NCBI GenBank assembly: GCA_020205615.1
Contig: CM035161.1
Coordinates: 2,243,828 to 2,307,827 of the forward strand
DNA: 64,000 nucleotides
Reading direction: 5' to 3'
DNA from: Panax quinquefolius
Lineage: Eukaryota > Streptophyta > Magnoliopsida > Apiales > Araliaceae
Shown here in pieces: positions 46,303 to 58,559 of this stretch (positions are counted from its first letter, which is position 1; each line of letters starts with the position of its first letter). The notes below the pieces were generated by a model, which saw only the letters and a program-made list of their open reading frames with translations, was not told the origin of the DNA and searched no databases. Made by a program: the position numbers and the translations under genes.

Positions 46303-47632
46303 CAGCCTGCGATCCCTGTCAGCTGTAGCAGCTGTCTTTTTATCAGGACGAATTGAAGTTCCTGCATGACCAGGTTGGTCCAAACCTTTTTCTTTCTTGA
46401 CAATGGAAACACCCCAGGTCAAATGACAAAAAATGAAACTGCAGTTACATTATAAGAGCTTTTATATACTATTGCATGAATCAGCAAAATGTAAAGATAT
46501 ATTAATTGCTATTGTAACAATAAAACTATTGATATATAAATTAAAAGCAGACAACCAAAGAAACTGAAAATAAATGCTTCAGTATGATAGAATACCAGAG
46601 ACCAATGTACATCACTCATAACTAGATAATCATGCCCTATAGCAGTCACCTGCAGCCTTTAGTTTTAAGTACCGCCTTAACCTACAAATGTAATTCTCAT
46701 TTGTGTTATTCCGAATACTTTTTTCAAAAAAAATAATCATTTAATAGTAGCAGCTCAGTTCCATCCCCCTAATATACAAACAACAATGTTACTATCAAAT
46801 AAAAAAGGCTCACATAATGATTACATACACACATATGCATCTGGGGGTACACCGATATGTAAGTACAAATATGCATACGTGTGTGTGTGAGTAAATATGA
46901 AATTTTTTTATGATAAGAATATTATTTATATACAAATATAATATGGTAAAAATCAAATGATGGTACCAGAAATTATTTGAAACAAAAGAAAAAGAAAAAA
47001 CAGCACCATAAGATGTTAAAAATAAACAAGAAGGTAGGGACATCTAGTTGACTAGAAATGGGTACAGGATGAAAGACTTGACTCTATAACATTATTTTTT
47101 AGGGCACTCAAAATGGGCCATATGGACTTCCTACATCAACGATAGGAATTTTCTACGGTATTCTTAATGAAGAAACTTAGAAGGAAAAACAATTTAAAAA
47201 ACACAAAATTACCATATAGGTATAGTCCAGCTGCAGCACACCATTCCCGGACGGAGATGTTTTACAAGTTATTATACGTAAACTATAAGACTGACTTTAA
47301 CAACTTTGAGGTAATTGCAACTTTGAATTACCATTACCGGCCTAAAAAAACAGAAAATTTTGGAGTTACCACATTGAGATCCAAAGTGAATATGACAGTC
47401 TTTTCATCAGCAGCCCCAAAGATACCCTCAGTGCACAACCCATTAACACATAGGCTTAGAACTGAAATAGAAGTATTTTGTCACGCTATTGATTTGAAGA
47501 AAATTACTGCAACATACTTCACAATTTGTCATCACAAACCCGGTTCTGAATGATACTTTAAAGAAGTCAAAGAAACCCCTGGATTCGTCAAAATCCCACC
47601 AAACCATGGTTCCATCCTCATAATGACCAAAT
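46303..47632 (-). pseudogene. WD40-repeat gene remnant resembling DSE1 / GNB1L (ASTRA-associated protein), three exons
   Basis: Three exons on the - strand fit one WD40 protein. Exon A (about 47632-47540) reads GHYEDGTMVWWD and then, after a one-base shift, NPGVSLTSLKYHSEP. Exon B (47461-47370, acceptor TATTTCAG, donor GTAACT) reads LSLCVNGLCTEG and GAADEKTVIFTLDLNV. Exon C (about 46425-46303, donor GTAAGT) reads IVKKEKGLDQPG then HAGTSIRPDKKTAATA. Exon A ends one base into a codon that exon B completes as Val, so splice phases agree. The series GYEDG..WWD, GAADEK and RP-D-K-AATA is characteristic of plant DSE1-type and animal GNB1L WD40 proteins. The conserved GWDHR is changed to DRDRR. Flanking exons were not found. 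It keeps introns, so it is not a retrocopy. Confidence 0.72.
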
Positions 47633-49967
47633 TAAGATAGTAGTAATGGATACGGAAATTTACTGTTAAGTTGAGAATTTATGACATGAAAGAGAGATAC
47701 GACGAATATTAATATTTAGCTGTTTGGGGCTTTGGGGTTGCACAAATTGCAAACTCAGAAAGTGGTACTAAAATCACTTTAATTGCCAAGCTCTGCACAG
47801 TGCACACGTGTAAAGAGTTCTGATTCTTTCTAAGTTTACCTGGTGCTTGCTTTGTGTAGCCATGATCTTGACACGTACAGGGATAACGAACGCTGTTATA
47901 AATCTATGGTACACTAATAATAGTGGGAAATACAAGTTTTTTTCTTTTTTTATTTATTTATTATTATTTTTTTTATTTTTTTTTGGGGGGGTCAAAATCT
48001 ATTAACTACTAACTTGAAGTAATAATAGTATTAACTTACATTTAATAAAGATCATTAAGTTAATGAATATTAATTATTAGAGCATCAAATAACTTTCAAG
48101 AAGATGAAATTTGCTTTGGGAATTTCCTCAAAAAACTGAATCATAATCGTTGGGAAGACATTAATAGAGGCACAGCTACTGAAATCTTGAGCTGGATCAA
48201 GTCCATACCTGAAGGCCGAGCATGTCAAAACATATTACATAAGTGGTTCCTTTTTAAATACAATGAAGATTTTATGTTACCTCTAAATTCTGGACTAAAC
48301 ATGTATAACAGACAAACCTATATATAGAAAGGAAAAAAAAACAATGACCCCAACAAGATGATCTAGCAACAATTTGGCTGTCGTGAAAAAAGAGAACATA
48401 TATTTGACACCCATTACAAAGTTTAACGCACATATAGCTGAATATCATCAAATAAGCATATATCCAATATTATTTCTAATGTTGCAAATATAAACTCCAG
48501 CCTACATTCAATAAGAGCCCGTTTGATTGTCCCCTAAAATAGATATGATACACAAACTATCCGACTCAGGAGTGAATCTCCATATCATTTCCCCTCAAAA
48601 GCCTGATTAAACAAGCATAGATATCTGATTCATATACCACCACACCGAACTCGTTTGCAAACTTTCTCCAAACACATTAAATGGTATCGAACTCATATTA
48701 TGTTCCTCTCCACATGAAAACACGCATGATTTTGTCCAATCTCTTTTAAACATGACAAGATATGGTAGAAATCAACAGGAAATGGCTACGCAAAAAGGAT
48801 AATGTGCTTGTAAGCAATACAAATGCAAAACACACAAAGATACGGAATTCTATTGGCTCTCTTGTTATTGCTTGTACTTAAAAGTTTAGCAGGTCTAGTT
48901 AAATCCATAACTGATCCCCACAGAAAAATGGCCTTTATACCAAACCCTTATGTTAGGCTACTGTGCCCGAGAATTTAGTTTATTCTTTCTTTAGAAAACC
49001 TAGTTTCATCTTAAAATGCAATACATGCAGCAGCTTAAATTTTTAAGTTTATGACCAACTCCAAATTCCAACAGAATAACAAAACCACTTCTAATTTATT
49101 TTTCTTTTTTTATTAAAAGTTATTTTTATCAAGTTCTCCCTCCTGGAAGATCAGACAATGGGATTTTCCATGCTATTTAGTAAAATCAAGTCTTCAAGAT
49201 CACAGTTTATCTGTTGATTTTTTCCTTGGGAATTCGGTAACATTACTCATTGTAGTGATTAAATGAAAGGGGAAATTTTAATTCGAACCCTAATTCCAGT
49301 TAAAGGCTTTATACACTAAATTTACTAGGGTTTTCACTGCTGCTATCTTGCTGCCGCATTTATATAATTTCTACCGATTGCGAAACAAATCTCCAAAGAA
49401 TCTTAAAAACGAGATTTTCGCATCAAAAGAAAAAGTAGAGCGTAAAGCGTACTGTGGATTCGGTACATTTACCTTGAAAATGTGAGCTTTACTGTTAACT
49501 TGAGAAAGTTCGCACCAAGTTGAAGATGTTGATTAGAGCTTTCTGTTTACTTGACATAAACTCCATGAGAGACGGACATAAAACTTTCCAATTTCTTGTT
49601 ATTAACGAACGTAAAAAATAAATAGACGGACTTGAGATTATTTTTATAATTTGTATTACGGCATTTAGATTATAAACCTATAATAAAATTAATATAAAGA
49701 TAATTTAATAATTTAAATGTAAAATTTTTAATTTTTGTAAAAAAAATTTATAAACTCAGTAACAATGTGAAATAAAACATATAATTTTTTTGTTTATAAA
49801 TTAAGTCTTCAATCCTTTTTTTTATCAAATGATATTTATAGGATTCGAACCCTCCCCCCATTTGCAAACTAAATAATGAGTATTACCACTACAGCAAAGC
49901 CCAGATCAGGATTATAATTTAAAAATAAAATATAAAAGAAAATTTATGTAGACTTACTAAACAAAAT
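47633..49967. other. Non-coding DNA near the WD40 remnant, nothing firmly recognised
   Basis: No further WD40 exon could be read on either strand. A T-rich run with GGGGGGG is at 47937-47991. Reading on -, AGCAGTGAAAACCCTAGT near 49323-49341 looks like a plant 5'-UTR/telo-box type sequence and could mark an old promoter region of the - strand gene. Long introns or unrelated decayed repeats are equally possible. Confidence 0.35.
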
Positions 49968-50466
49968 CACTTCCGCATAAGATTTTGTGATTGCAATGTC
50001 AGTCACAAATACTCTCTAATGATGGTAAAATTAATCATCACTGAGAGCCATCATATATTTTATTGTTTTGTGATGAGTTGAAAATTTCATCACAAAATAC
50101 ATTATTTTTGTAATTGCAAATAAAAATCGTCACAAAAATCTATATTTTTTAATGATTGTCATGACCGTCAAAAAATATTGTTTTGATTATTTCTTATATT
50201 AAAATATTGGTGATAGTTTAAATACAATCATGAAAAAGATATATCTATAAGTGATGATTTAGTCCATCACAAAAAGAAAGTTTGGTGATTGACACGACCA
50301 TCACGGTTATAATACATTGATGGCAAAATTAGTCATCACAAAGAGCCATCATATATACTATTATTTTGTGATTGCTTAAAAAATCCATCAAAAATTACTA
50401 TCTTTTATGATTGTTTTTAAAAACTGTCACAAAATTCCGTCACGTATTCTTATTTTTCTAGTAGTG
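49968..50466. mobile_element. CACTA-like non-autonomous remnant with subterminal repeats
   Basis: The right end TTTTTCTAGTAGTG is the inverse of CACTACTAGAAAAA, a CACTA-type terminus. The left end CACTTCCGCATAAG is a weaker partner. The interior carries many short inverted and direct copies of TCATCACAAA / TTTGTGATGA-like words, as expected of CACTA subterminal regions. No 3-bp target duplication was found and there is no frame. Confidence 0.5.
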
Positions 50467-50819
50467 CTCATAAACAAAGTGTTAATGAACAAACGTTCAA
50501 TTATTAATGATTATAAACTATATTAATAACTTTCCGAACTTTTAACTTTTAAGATCTAATATAAATCATACTAATAAGGTAAGAACATCAAATTAGGGTT
50601 TAATTTATAGTTGTGTTGACTACTTTGTTGTAAAAGCTTTATTTGATTGTTTAATACATCTATACCAAAGGTGGTCTCATCCACTAATGGGTTTTTGTTC
50701 TAAGCGCAATTATCTCATCTTAGAATATGATATCTAGAGACCTTAAATCACGAGACCTTTCATTTTTTTTGGGTTAACAACCTATATTGAGCTGACTAAT
50801 TACACTATTCTAATTTAAT

Positions 50820-51212
50820 AAGGGCGTGCCCGGTCTGATGTTCACCCCAACTAACAGCTTATGTGTCTCCCCATCTTTCTTAAACTTCCTCAATTTTTGG
50901 GCCGAAATGTATAAGGCAAAAACTCGTCTCACATACGGTTCAGAGGCTGATCCCCACCCTAGCAGTAAGGGTGCAGCTTATGCCAGCTAACACAAAGAAG
51001 ATACAGTTCACTAAACGATTCTTTGGGTCTCGATTCTCCCTATATCGGGGGATCGCCTTTGACTTGCCCGACATGTTCTTTAATTGACTTCTTTTTTTTC
51101 CTCAATTATATCTCCACGAGAATAAAGCTAAGGAGAAGACGACTAATCATCTTCTGAACCAAGCCCGTGTTGAAATAGTAATACTAAAAATCTACGAAAT
51201 CAATGAGAATAT
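50820..51212 (+). other. Probable organelle-derived DNA with group II intron-like end
   Basis: This less AT-rich block (GGGCGTGCCCGGTCTGATG, CTCACATACGGTTCAGAGG) contains a TCACATACGGTTC phrase resembling domain V/VI of plant organelle group II introns. It runs straight into mitochondrial nad1 sequence at 51213, so it was probably transferred with it. I could not assign it to a named intron. Confidence 0.4.
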
Positions 51213-51445
51213 AAAGTAATAGCTCTTGTGCAACATCGAAAGGGTCCTGATGCAGTAAGATCATTTGGATTGTTACAACCTCTAGCAGATGTTTTGAAAT
51301 TGATTATAAAAGAACCTATTTCACCGAGTAGTGTTAATTTATCCCTTTTTTAGAATGGCTCCAGTTACTACATTTATGTTAAGTTCGGTTGCTCGGGTCG
51401 TTGTACCTTTTGATTATAGTGTGGTATTGTCAGATCCGAACATAG
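51213..51445 (+). pseudogene. nad1: Nuclear copy of mitochondrial nad1 (part of exon 1)
   Basis: nad1 encodes subunit 1 of respiratory complex I in mitochondria. The frame from 51213 reads [19 protein letters not shown], then [20 protein letters not shown] and, after a one-base insertion near 51350, [20 protein letters not shown]. It closes with VVLSDPNI. These are the conserved KGPD and quinone-side segments of plant nad1, not plastid ndhA (which has different residues here). The start of exon 1 is replaced by other sequence. The shift, and substitutions such as G to V in LADG, show it has decayed in the nucleus. Confidence 0.88.
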
Positions 51446-52116
51446 ACCGTTAACGAGTCGCTTCTACATTTATATAATAAACAAATTCTTATGCTTAAAT
51501 AAAAAGGAGTGAGTAAGTTGTCCAATCCATAAATTTCTTCATTTGTTTAAATTACGCTCAACCAATCCATAAAATGTACCTCAACCTATCTGAAAATAAA
51601 TTATAACACAAAATAATAAACTGTAATATAACATTAAAATCTTAATAAAAAAATGATAAAGATAACATTCAAACAAGGGTTACAACTAGATACAAACCCT
51701 CGCGTTGTGGCGGGATTATTCAATTTTTTAATAATAAATGTGTACGTACAATTAATAAATTAAAATATAATAAGAACATAGTAGATTGTTATGTGATGAT
51801 CAAATTTTACCCAGAAAAATAGATGAATATACATTGTAGAGGTTAGTGTTGAGATAAAGTAGTGATTTTATTAAATAATAATTAAATTACAAAGGATAAT
51901 ATCAAAACGGTTTAGATTTTTAATAATTTAGGCGATTATAAATCTAAAAAATTAAGAGAATGACATTATGCTATTAACTGTTTAGATTTGTAGTGATTTA
52001 GAAGATTATAAATCCAAAAAAATTAATTAATAGCATAAAGTAGTGATTTTATTAAATAATAATTAAATTACTAAGGATAATATCAAAACAGTTGATATTA
52101 TCAAACAGTTTAAATT
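51446..52116. repeat. AT-rich DNA with direct repeats, ~181-bp and ~70-bp spacing
   Basis: A block of about 60 bp starting ATAAAGTAGTGATTTTATTA occurs at 51854 and again at 52035. Inside, a block beginning TTTAGATTT with ATTATAAATC occurs at about 51911 and 51983. The second 60-bp copy ends about 25 bp before the CACTA terminus. Confidence 0.7.
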
Positions 52117-52640
52117 CACTACAAGAAAACCGGCTAATTCCGACGGAATCTTCCGTTGGACATACGCCTATTCCGTCGCACATAAACTATTTCCGACGAC
52201 ATTTTCCATCCGAAATTCGGTCGTAAATAATCGCGTCGAAAATAAAATCCGTCAAAAAATCGGTCAAAAATTACTTATCTTCGACGAAGTTATCTCCAAC
52301 GGAGTTTCGTGGAAAATGAACTATTTTTGACAGAACATACAGGACGAAAATTTTCATCAAAAAAAATAGGCCCTATTTCCGACAGGATTATTCCCTCAGA
52401 ATTATATTATTTCCGACTGAAAATTTAAATCACCCAATATTTACAAAAAATGATTGTTATTACTTTCGACGGAATGTACGTCGAAAATAGAGTAATTACG
52501 ACGGATAAGTTCCGTCGAAGTTAAATTATTTACGACTGAAATTAGAATGTTTTGGTATTTATTAAAAAATGGTTATTTGTTATCTCCGAGGGAATATCCG
52601 TCGTAAATACCCTATTCCGTCGGAATTAACTCTTTTTTTT
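52117..52640. repeat. CACTA subterminal repeat region (CCGACGGAA words)
   Basis: TTCCGACGGAAT, TTCCGTCGG and close variants occur a dozen or more times in both orientations (for example near 52138, 52190, 52445, 52510, 52600 and 52615). Such arrays are binding sites for the accessory transposon protein in En/Spm-type elements. Confidence 0.85.
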
Positions 52641-53040
52641 TAAAATACAGATTTTAAAAGTTCAGGTGTTTAAACCCATTAATGTACCTGTAACCTGTCA
52701 CAACCCAATACACAGTAATATAAACCTGTATCTCACATTCAAATATGCAACGTAGCACTAAAACGTAATCTTCAACTCATTATCATTCACATTCACAATC
52801 AAATATCCACCAAAACGTATTATAAGCTAATCAATTACAAATATAAGCTAATGTTACATAAATGTTAAACAATATAATTTACAATAGTTGTACAGACGCA
52901 ATTAGACAATACATTATATACAAAAGTTCTACAATAATATGAATATATACAAATGAACTATAAACTAGTAAAAGTATCATCACGTAAGTAGGAGGTGAAG
53001 CGGTCTGCTACTACGGTGTATATAAATCACCTCGTGTTCT

Positions 53041-54985
53041 CTGCCGATCATCGCCACCGCCGCCATCGCCACCCTGTTGATAGAATCAAGAATATAAATC
53101 ATTAGTCCGTATATATATATATATATGTGAGAATTAACAAACTAGCCTTAATTGAAAAACATAAACAATAAGAATACCTGAGTAGGTGGGGGCGGACGAA
53201 AAGCCTCCTCCAAGAGGGTAATCACCATTCGAAGCATCTCGGCGCTCCAAGCGTCGAACTGCTCCCGAGGTAATCCCGTATTCTCTGCAGAGGCCCCTGC
53301 TATAATATCTCGGGCAATCTGGTGAAGACGAGAACGGAAGGCAATCGCCGACGCCGAAAAGACCGGACGCAGATGGAACTCTATCCGACACGGCCCCTAT
53401 CAATATGAAAAAATATCATCATCCAAGCCGCCACGTATGAGAGACTTACCGACATGTGCTCTCGGACGCTGGCACTGGCTGGAGCCTATAAAGAGATACA
53501 AATTCGATTACTAATAATAATTTATATAATGTGATAAATTCGGATAATTTCGTGAAATATAAAAAATATTACCTTCAAGAAGTGTATATGCAGGTATCCT
53601 CGACAGACCCAACACTCGATATCTGTTGGTACTGCTAGTAGGGGGATCCTGAGATGCAACCCATAGTCTCAGCTCCTCATCCCGATCTAATACAATATCG
53701 GGAAGAGGGGTGGCGTAATCTAACTACCGTAACTCCTCCTAATAGTCTCTAGCTTCAATTTATACGCCGTCTCCAAGCTTCTAAAATCGGTCCTATAATG
53801 TATTCCGTATACGTATGTTAATTATATCATTTTATTTACGATTGAATATTATTAAAAGCTAAATAGTAAGATGAGTTTTACCCGTATATCTAAAGTTGCC
53901 TAAGACAAAGCACGCTCGTCCTTAGGCGTGTGGGCTCGATCCCAAAACTCTAACATGGTAGGATATCGGCCCAAGGTCCTCCCCAATGCCTAATACAAAC
54001 ATTCATAAAACAGGTCTTAAGTATTTGTGTGAGAACTTGACACATAAATAACTAAATACAACGCACTTACCGTCTTCGCCTCCTCGAACGACTGAGAACC
54101 AGTGGTGTGTACTATCTAGAGCTGACCACGATTCTTTTTTGCCTGCTTGGACTTTTTCTTGAAGTCATCAGCCTCCCAGTGCACACACATAGCCTCCCAG
54201 GCTAAATCGGAGACTATGCGGGGCTGATGGGCCCTGATAGTGGTCCCGGGCTGGTCCACAACTACCCGGGCTACCTTCTATCGCATCTCATACAGCCATC
54301 CAGAGTAATTCGCAACGACGTGATGCTCAATCACAGCATCGCCAGCTGACTGAGAGATGCTCGGGTTAAATCGATAATAAACCTATAACATGCGATAATT
54401 TAAAATTAAGAACAATTGATTTCGTCATCCCAATACAACTATGTGGTGATAATATGCTTAACTTATGTGGAACTCCCGCAAGACGGTTCTGCAGATAAAA
54501 GTGGCATCAGATCACAGATATCGACCGAATCGCATGCACCCTCCGGGAGATGCGTCAAACAAATCGCGTGTAGGGTGTGCTTAGCCAACGGGTCTCAGTA
54601 TACTCTGTAAAAAGTATAACAATATGTGTTATGTGAATTGTGTTTTGCAATAACCGATAGAAATAGTATGAATATAGTAACACTTCATCACCGGGAAACA
54701 ACATCCACCGGTGATCATAAGTCAGACCGCGGCCAATGAACGACCAAAGATACCGAGGTTCGTCCCCCTGTCGCCGACGAAGTGCATCTGTAATAATTGT
54801 ATTTAACATAGTACTTCAATAATCATTGTAATTAATGTAATTGAGATATATTTAAATCCTAGTTAAGATAACTTACTCGGCGCTGAAGAAGAGCCTCCAT
54901 CGTGGCTATCGTCTCCAATCTTCGGATCGCCCACCACCCTCGCCGACCTCCACCGCCATATGTTCAGCCATGAATATCCTACTAA
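53041..54985 (-). pseudogene. CACTA accessory gene, Transposase_24-like (TnpA/Tnp1-type), multi-exon
   Basis: On - an exon at about 54390-54071 reads WLYEMR, then VSDLAWEAMCVHWEADDFK and KKSKQAKKNRGQL, ending HTTGSQSFEEAKT before a GTAAGT donor. The next exon (53989-53882, acceptor ATTAG, donor GTAAAA) reads ALGRTLGRYPTMLEFWDRAH and TPKDERALS. 'KS...KNR......H..GS.SF' followed by '..E.F...H..KDG' is the signature of plant Transposase_24 (PF03004). The first exon probably lies near 54985-54880 and the tail GGDGGGGDDRQRTRGD near 53075-53041. In-frame stops within both exons show decay. By analogy with En/Spm it would bind the subterminal repeats and bring the ends together. Confidence 0.75.
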
Positions 54986-55063
54986 CATAACAAAATTGGT
55001 AGATTACTTAATATGTAAGAATAAGAAATAGTACGAATATTGTACTAATATAACTGCTCATTT

Positions 55064-58000
55064 TTAATTACGCACGTCATCAAACCCATCAGAATCAACG
55101 TGTATATCATTCTCGGATTCAGTATCTTCCTCATCCTCAGTTTCGAGATCAGTTTCTTCATCGTTATCATCCTCAACGACTACATAATCATTCATGTGTA
55201 CATTGGCCTCGACATCCTCATCGTTAGGTACGTCAATGACATCAGTACTCACCACATCTTCAGCATAGAGCACTATGGCCAATGGGTTGCTCACATCTTC
55301 TTGCAACGCCTCATCCATACCAAACATGTTACCAACATTAAATGAACGTGTTTTAGTAGTGACTACTGTGTATGGGCTTCGAGTATTTACGACATTAGGA
55401 GCGTAATATTCTTGAGTCACTTGACTTGCTAACACGTACACGTCATCAGACTTTAACACCGACTTGATATCCATGGTTGTGATTCTATTACGATCAACTT
55501 TAACCCCCTTTTCAAAGATCAAACCAATTTATACTTAAATGTAACTACCTTTTTGTCAGCCGTGATAATTGAGCACAACTACATCCCAGAACGACCACAA
55601 GTAATTGGACTCGGAATCTTGGTAGCAGCTTCTAACACCACAACCCCGTAATTGGTGATGTGAGTTCATGCAAGTTATCAACTCTAAATCTGTACCCATT
55701 CACGATGCAAACCAGAAAAGAACTAACAACTTTGTAAGGTCCCTCGGATGACATCTATAAACGCCGTAAATATTCTCCGCTTCAACCCTTTTCTTAAACC
55801 ACTGTTGGAAATTAGCATTAGTGAATGTTTCCAATTCTGCTGCAGTAAAAGTTGGGTTAGAAGCATACGCTTCCTCTTCGAATGAACTGCGATATTAGTA
55901 AAATGTCGTTAACATATATAGGGATGACTACACTATTGTACTAAATGGAGCAAATAAGCTTAGACTTACGTGATGTATGATGATACTTCGGGCATATTTA
56001 GAAGTACGTATGTAGATACAATCTTTAACTCTTTGTCGCTTAAGTAAGTTAGCGTCTCAGGGCCAAATAGTTAAACCGGATATGTGAATACAGCTAACTC
56101 ATCATCAACATGATCAGTCATTGGACCAACAACCTCATTCCTTCCTAAACGGTTGGGCTTCGTTGAGACAACATCATCAAAATACAATGAGCAGAAGTTG
56201 ACAAGCTCTTCCTCTGTATATCGTTCAGCAATAGAACCCTCTACACGAGCTTTGTTCTTGACCTTTTGTTTTAATCGGTGCATATACCTCTCAAAAGGAT
56301 ACATCCACCGATATTGCATCGGTCCTCCAAGTTTGAGTTCATACGGCAGATGAATAGGCAGATGTTCCATCGAGTCAAAAAATCCTGGAAGAAAGATCAT
56401 TTCAAGCTTGCACATGGTAAGCACAATATTCTTCTCCATCTGCTCGACATCACTGTACTTAATTATAGTTGAGCAAATATCTCGAAAGAAATTTAACAGT
56501 TCGGTCAATGCATCCAGAACTTTTTTGGGTAACATCTCACGAAATGCAATTGGAATCAACTTCTGCATGAATACATGACAATCGTGACTCTTGAATCCAG
56601 AAATTTTCAATTGCTCAACCTTACAGCAACGTGTTATGTTCGACACATATCCATATGGGAGCTTCAACCCACTAACCCACTTACAGACGTCCTCAACTTG
56701 TTACTTAGTAAGACAAAATGGAGCTTTAGGTTTCGTAGTGTTAGGGCGAAGCCACAATTCTGGCCTAATGTTCAATGCCTCCAAATATCTTCGAGCATTG
56801 TCATTGTCTTTAGTTTTACCACTCGCATCTAACACGGTGTAAAACAAGTTCCCGAAAACATTTTTTTCAGTATGCATGACATCTATACAATGACGAACTG
56901 AAAGTGTGCCCCAATACGGCAACTCAAACCATATAGGCAAGTGTGTCCAATTATGAGTCTTCCCATACCCGGTTGCTCTCAATTTACTGTGTTCCTTCCC
57001 CGACAAAGGAAAATCAAGTTGATTCAACCAGCCCAAGACTTCACTGCCCGACAGCCGACCAACAACCCCCTTATTCTCTATCTTTTCATTGAACTATGCA
57101 GACATCTTTTACGTAATTGTGATCAAGAGGCAAGAATCTACGAGCGAGCCCAAAGAAACTACATTTCGCCTACGCCGCAATCTGGTTGCCTTGCACATCT
57201 CTCACACACACCGGACACGAGCAAATTTCCCGTGAGTTGACCAACCACTAACCATCCCAAGAAGCGGGAAAGTCGGTGATAATCCATAACAGGTTGCCTT
57301 CATCACAAAAATTCGTGATATCGATTTATCATATACGTCGAACCCCGGTCTCCCACAACATCTTTAGTTCATCCACTAACAATCGAAGGTACACATTAAG
57401 GTCTTTTGTAGGACTTTTATCCCTCGGAATGAGTATGATCAAAAATAAATACTGGATCCCTCACGCACATTGCGGTGGAAGATTATAGCGACCATAATGG
57501 TATCCAAACCGAAAGTACTACGGTGGCTAAAATTATTAAAAGGGAAAAAGCCATCAGTAACCATGTCAAGCCTAACATTTCTAACTTCTTCCGCAAACTC
57601 AGGATAATTTATATCAAATTTCTTTCATTCATCTCTATCCGTTGGGTGAGTCATCTGACCAGGCACGACATCATTTGTTCGATGTCAACTCATATGTTGC
57701 CGTATGGGACGACATGAATAGCCGCTGAAGTCTCGGCGCAAGTGGAAAGTACCATAAGATTTTCCTGGGAACATGTTTCTCCTTCCCCCCACGTTTTGTA
57801 ACCTTGTAGCGCGATAAGTTGATATATCATCTCGCCCCTTATCTCTGTCCTCCCATAGTATAACATGCAATCCTCGCGCCACAAGCATCAATTTTCGACA
57901 TCAAGATATTTAACCCATTGACCATCTTCTTCACTTCGTAATAATTCGCAAGAAGAATATGATTCTTGGGTAAAAACTATCCAATTATAGCGAGCAAATC

Positions 58001-58559
58001 GTTGAAACCTCTCTCACTACAGTCGTGCTCATTCTTGAAGTGTAAGAGCTTCGTCACTGCAAAAAGTTTGGTGTCCGTATCATTTCTCGGATACAACGCG
58101 ACCCCAGATTCAGATAGCAACTAGTAAAAGGCAAAGAACAGATTATTTGGCACTTGCTTCAGACCGCTTGAAGAAGGTTCATATTCAAATTTGATCACCG
58201 ATAGTAGTAGGGTCATAAGCATCGACCAACATCTCAACTGGATCATAGTGTTCGACGTATGAATCCCGTGGAATTGGTTGTTCCACAATATTTTCAATCA
58301 CTTCTGATTCCCCGTGATGAGTCCATACGAAGTACCCATCCACAAATCTACGAGAAAATAAGTCAAATTTAATCTCGTCGACTTTTTTCCAAATCAGATT
58401 TTTACACTTGACACACGGGCATCACATCTTCCCGTTCGGATCATCCGTATGTTCTAGTGCTTTGTTCAAGAAATCTAAAACCCCAACACGATAAGCTGAG
58501 ACTAATCCCCTCCCATCACTAGGGATCCTACGGTACATCCAACTCCGGTCGGCTGGCAT
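55064..58559 (-). pseudogene. TNP2-like CACTA transposase, heavily frameshifted
   Basis: The start ATG at 58559-58557 opens MPADRSWMYRRIPSD with CPCVKCKN and VWTHHGESE downstream, the transposase-associated N-terminal domain. Then come CMLYY near 57868, ILWYFPLAPRLQRLF near 57760, and LIPRDKSPTKDLNVYLRLLV near 57420. LSVRHCIDVMHTEKNVFGNL at about 56900-56850 follows, all blocks of the TNP2 catalytic region. The stretch 56667-56071 reads HDCHVFMQKLIPIAFREMLP, then LPIHLPYELKLGGPMQYRWM and YPFERYMHRLK (DUF4218 part). The tail 55522-55064 has VYVLASQVTQEYYA and ends in an acidic stretch (VVEDDNDEETD). Many stops separate the blocks. The protein would cut and join the transposon ends in the nucleus. 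Confidence 0.88.

Noticed and set aside
47167..47553. 128-codon open stretch on +
   Set aside because: It overlaps the WD40 exons that read on the - strand and resembles nothing itself; it is a shadow frame.
49841..49858. GGATTCGAACC, a tRNA B-box-like sequence
   Set aside because: No A-box, acceptor stem or cloverleaf could be built around it; the phrase is common in plant repeats.
49887..49899. CACTACAGCAAAG as a CACTA left end
   Set aside because: It does not match the inverted end at 50466 beyond CACTAC, and it is attached to the GGATTCGAACC-type repeat phrase, so a terminus is not supported.
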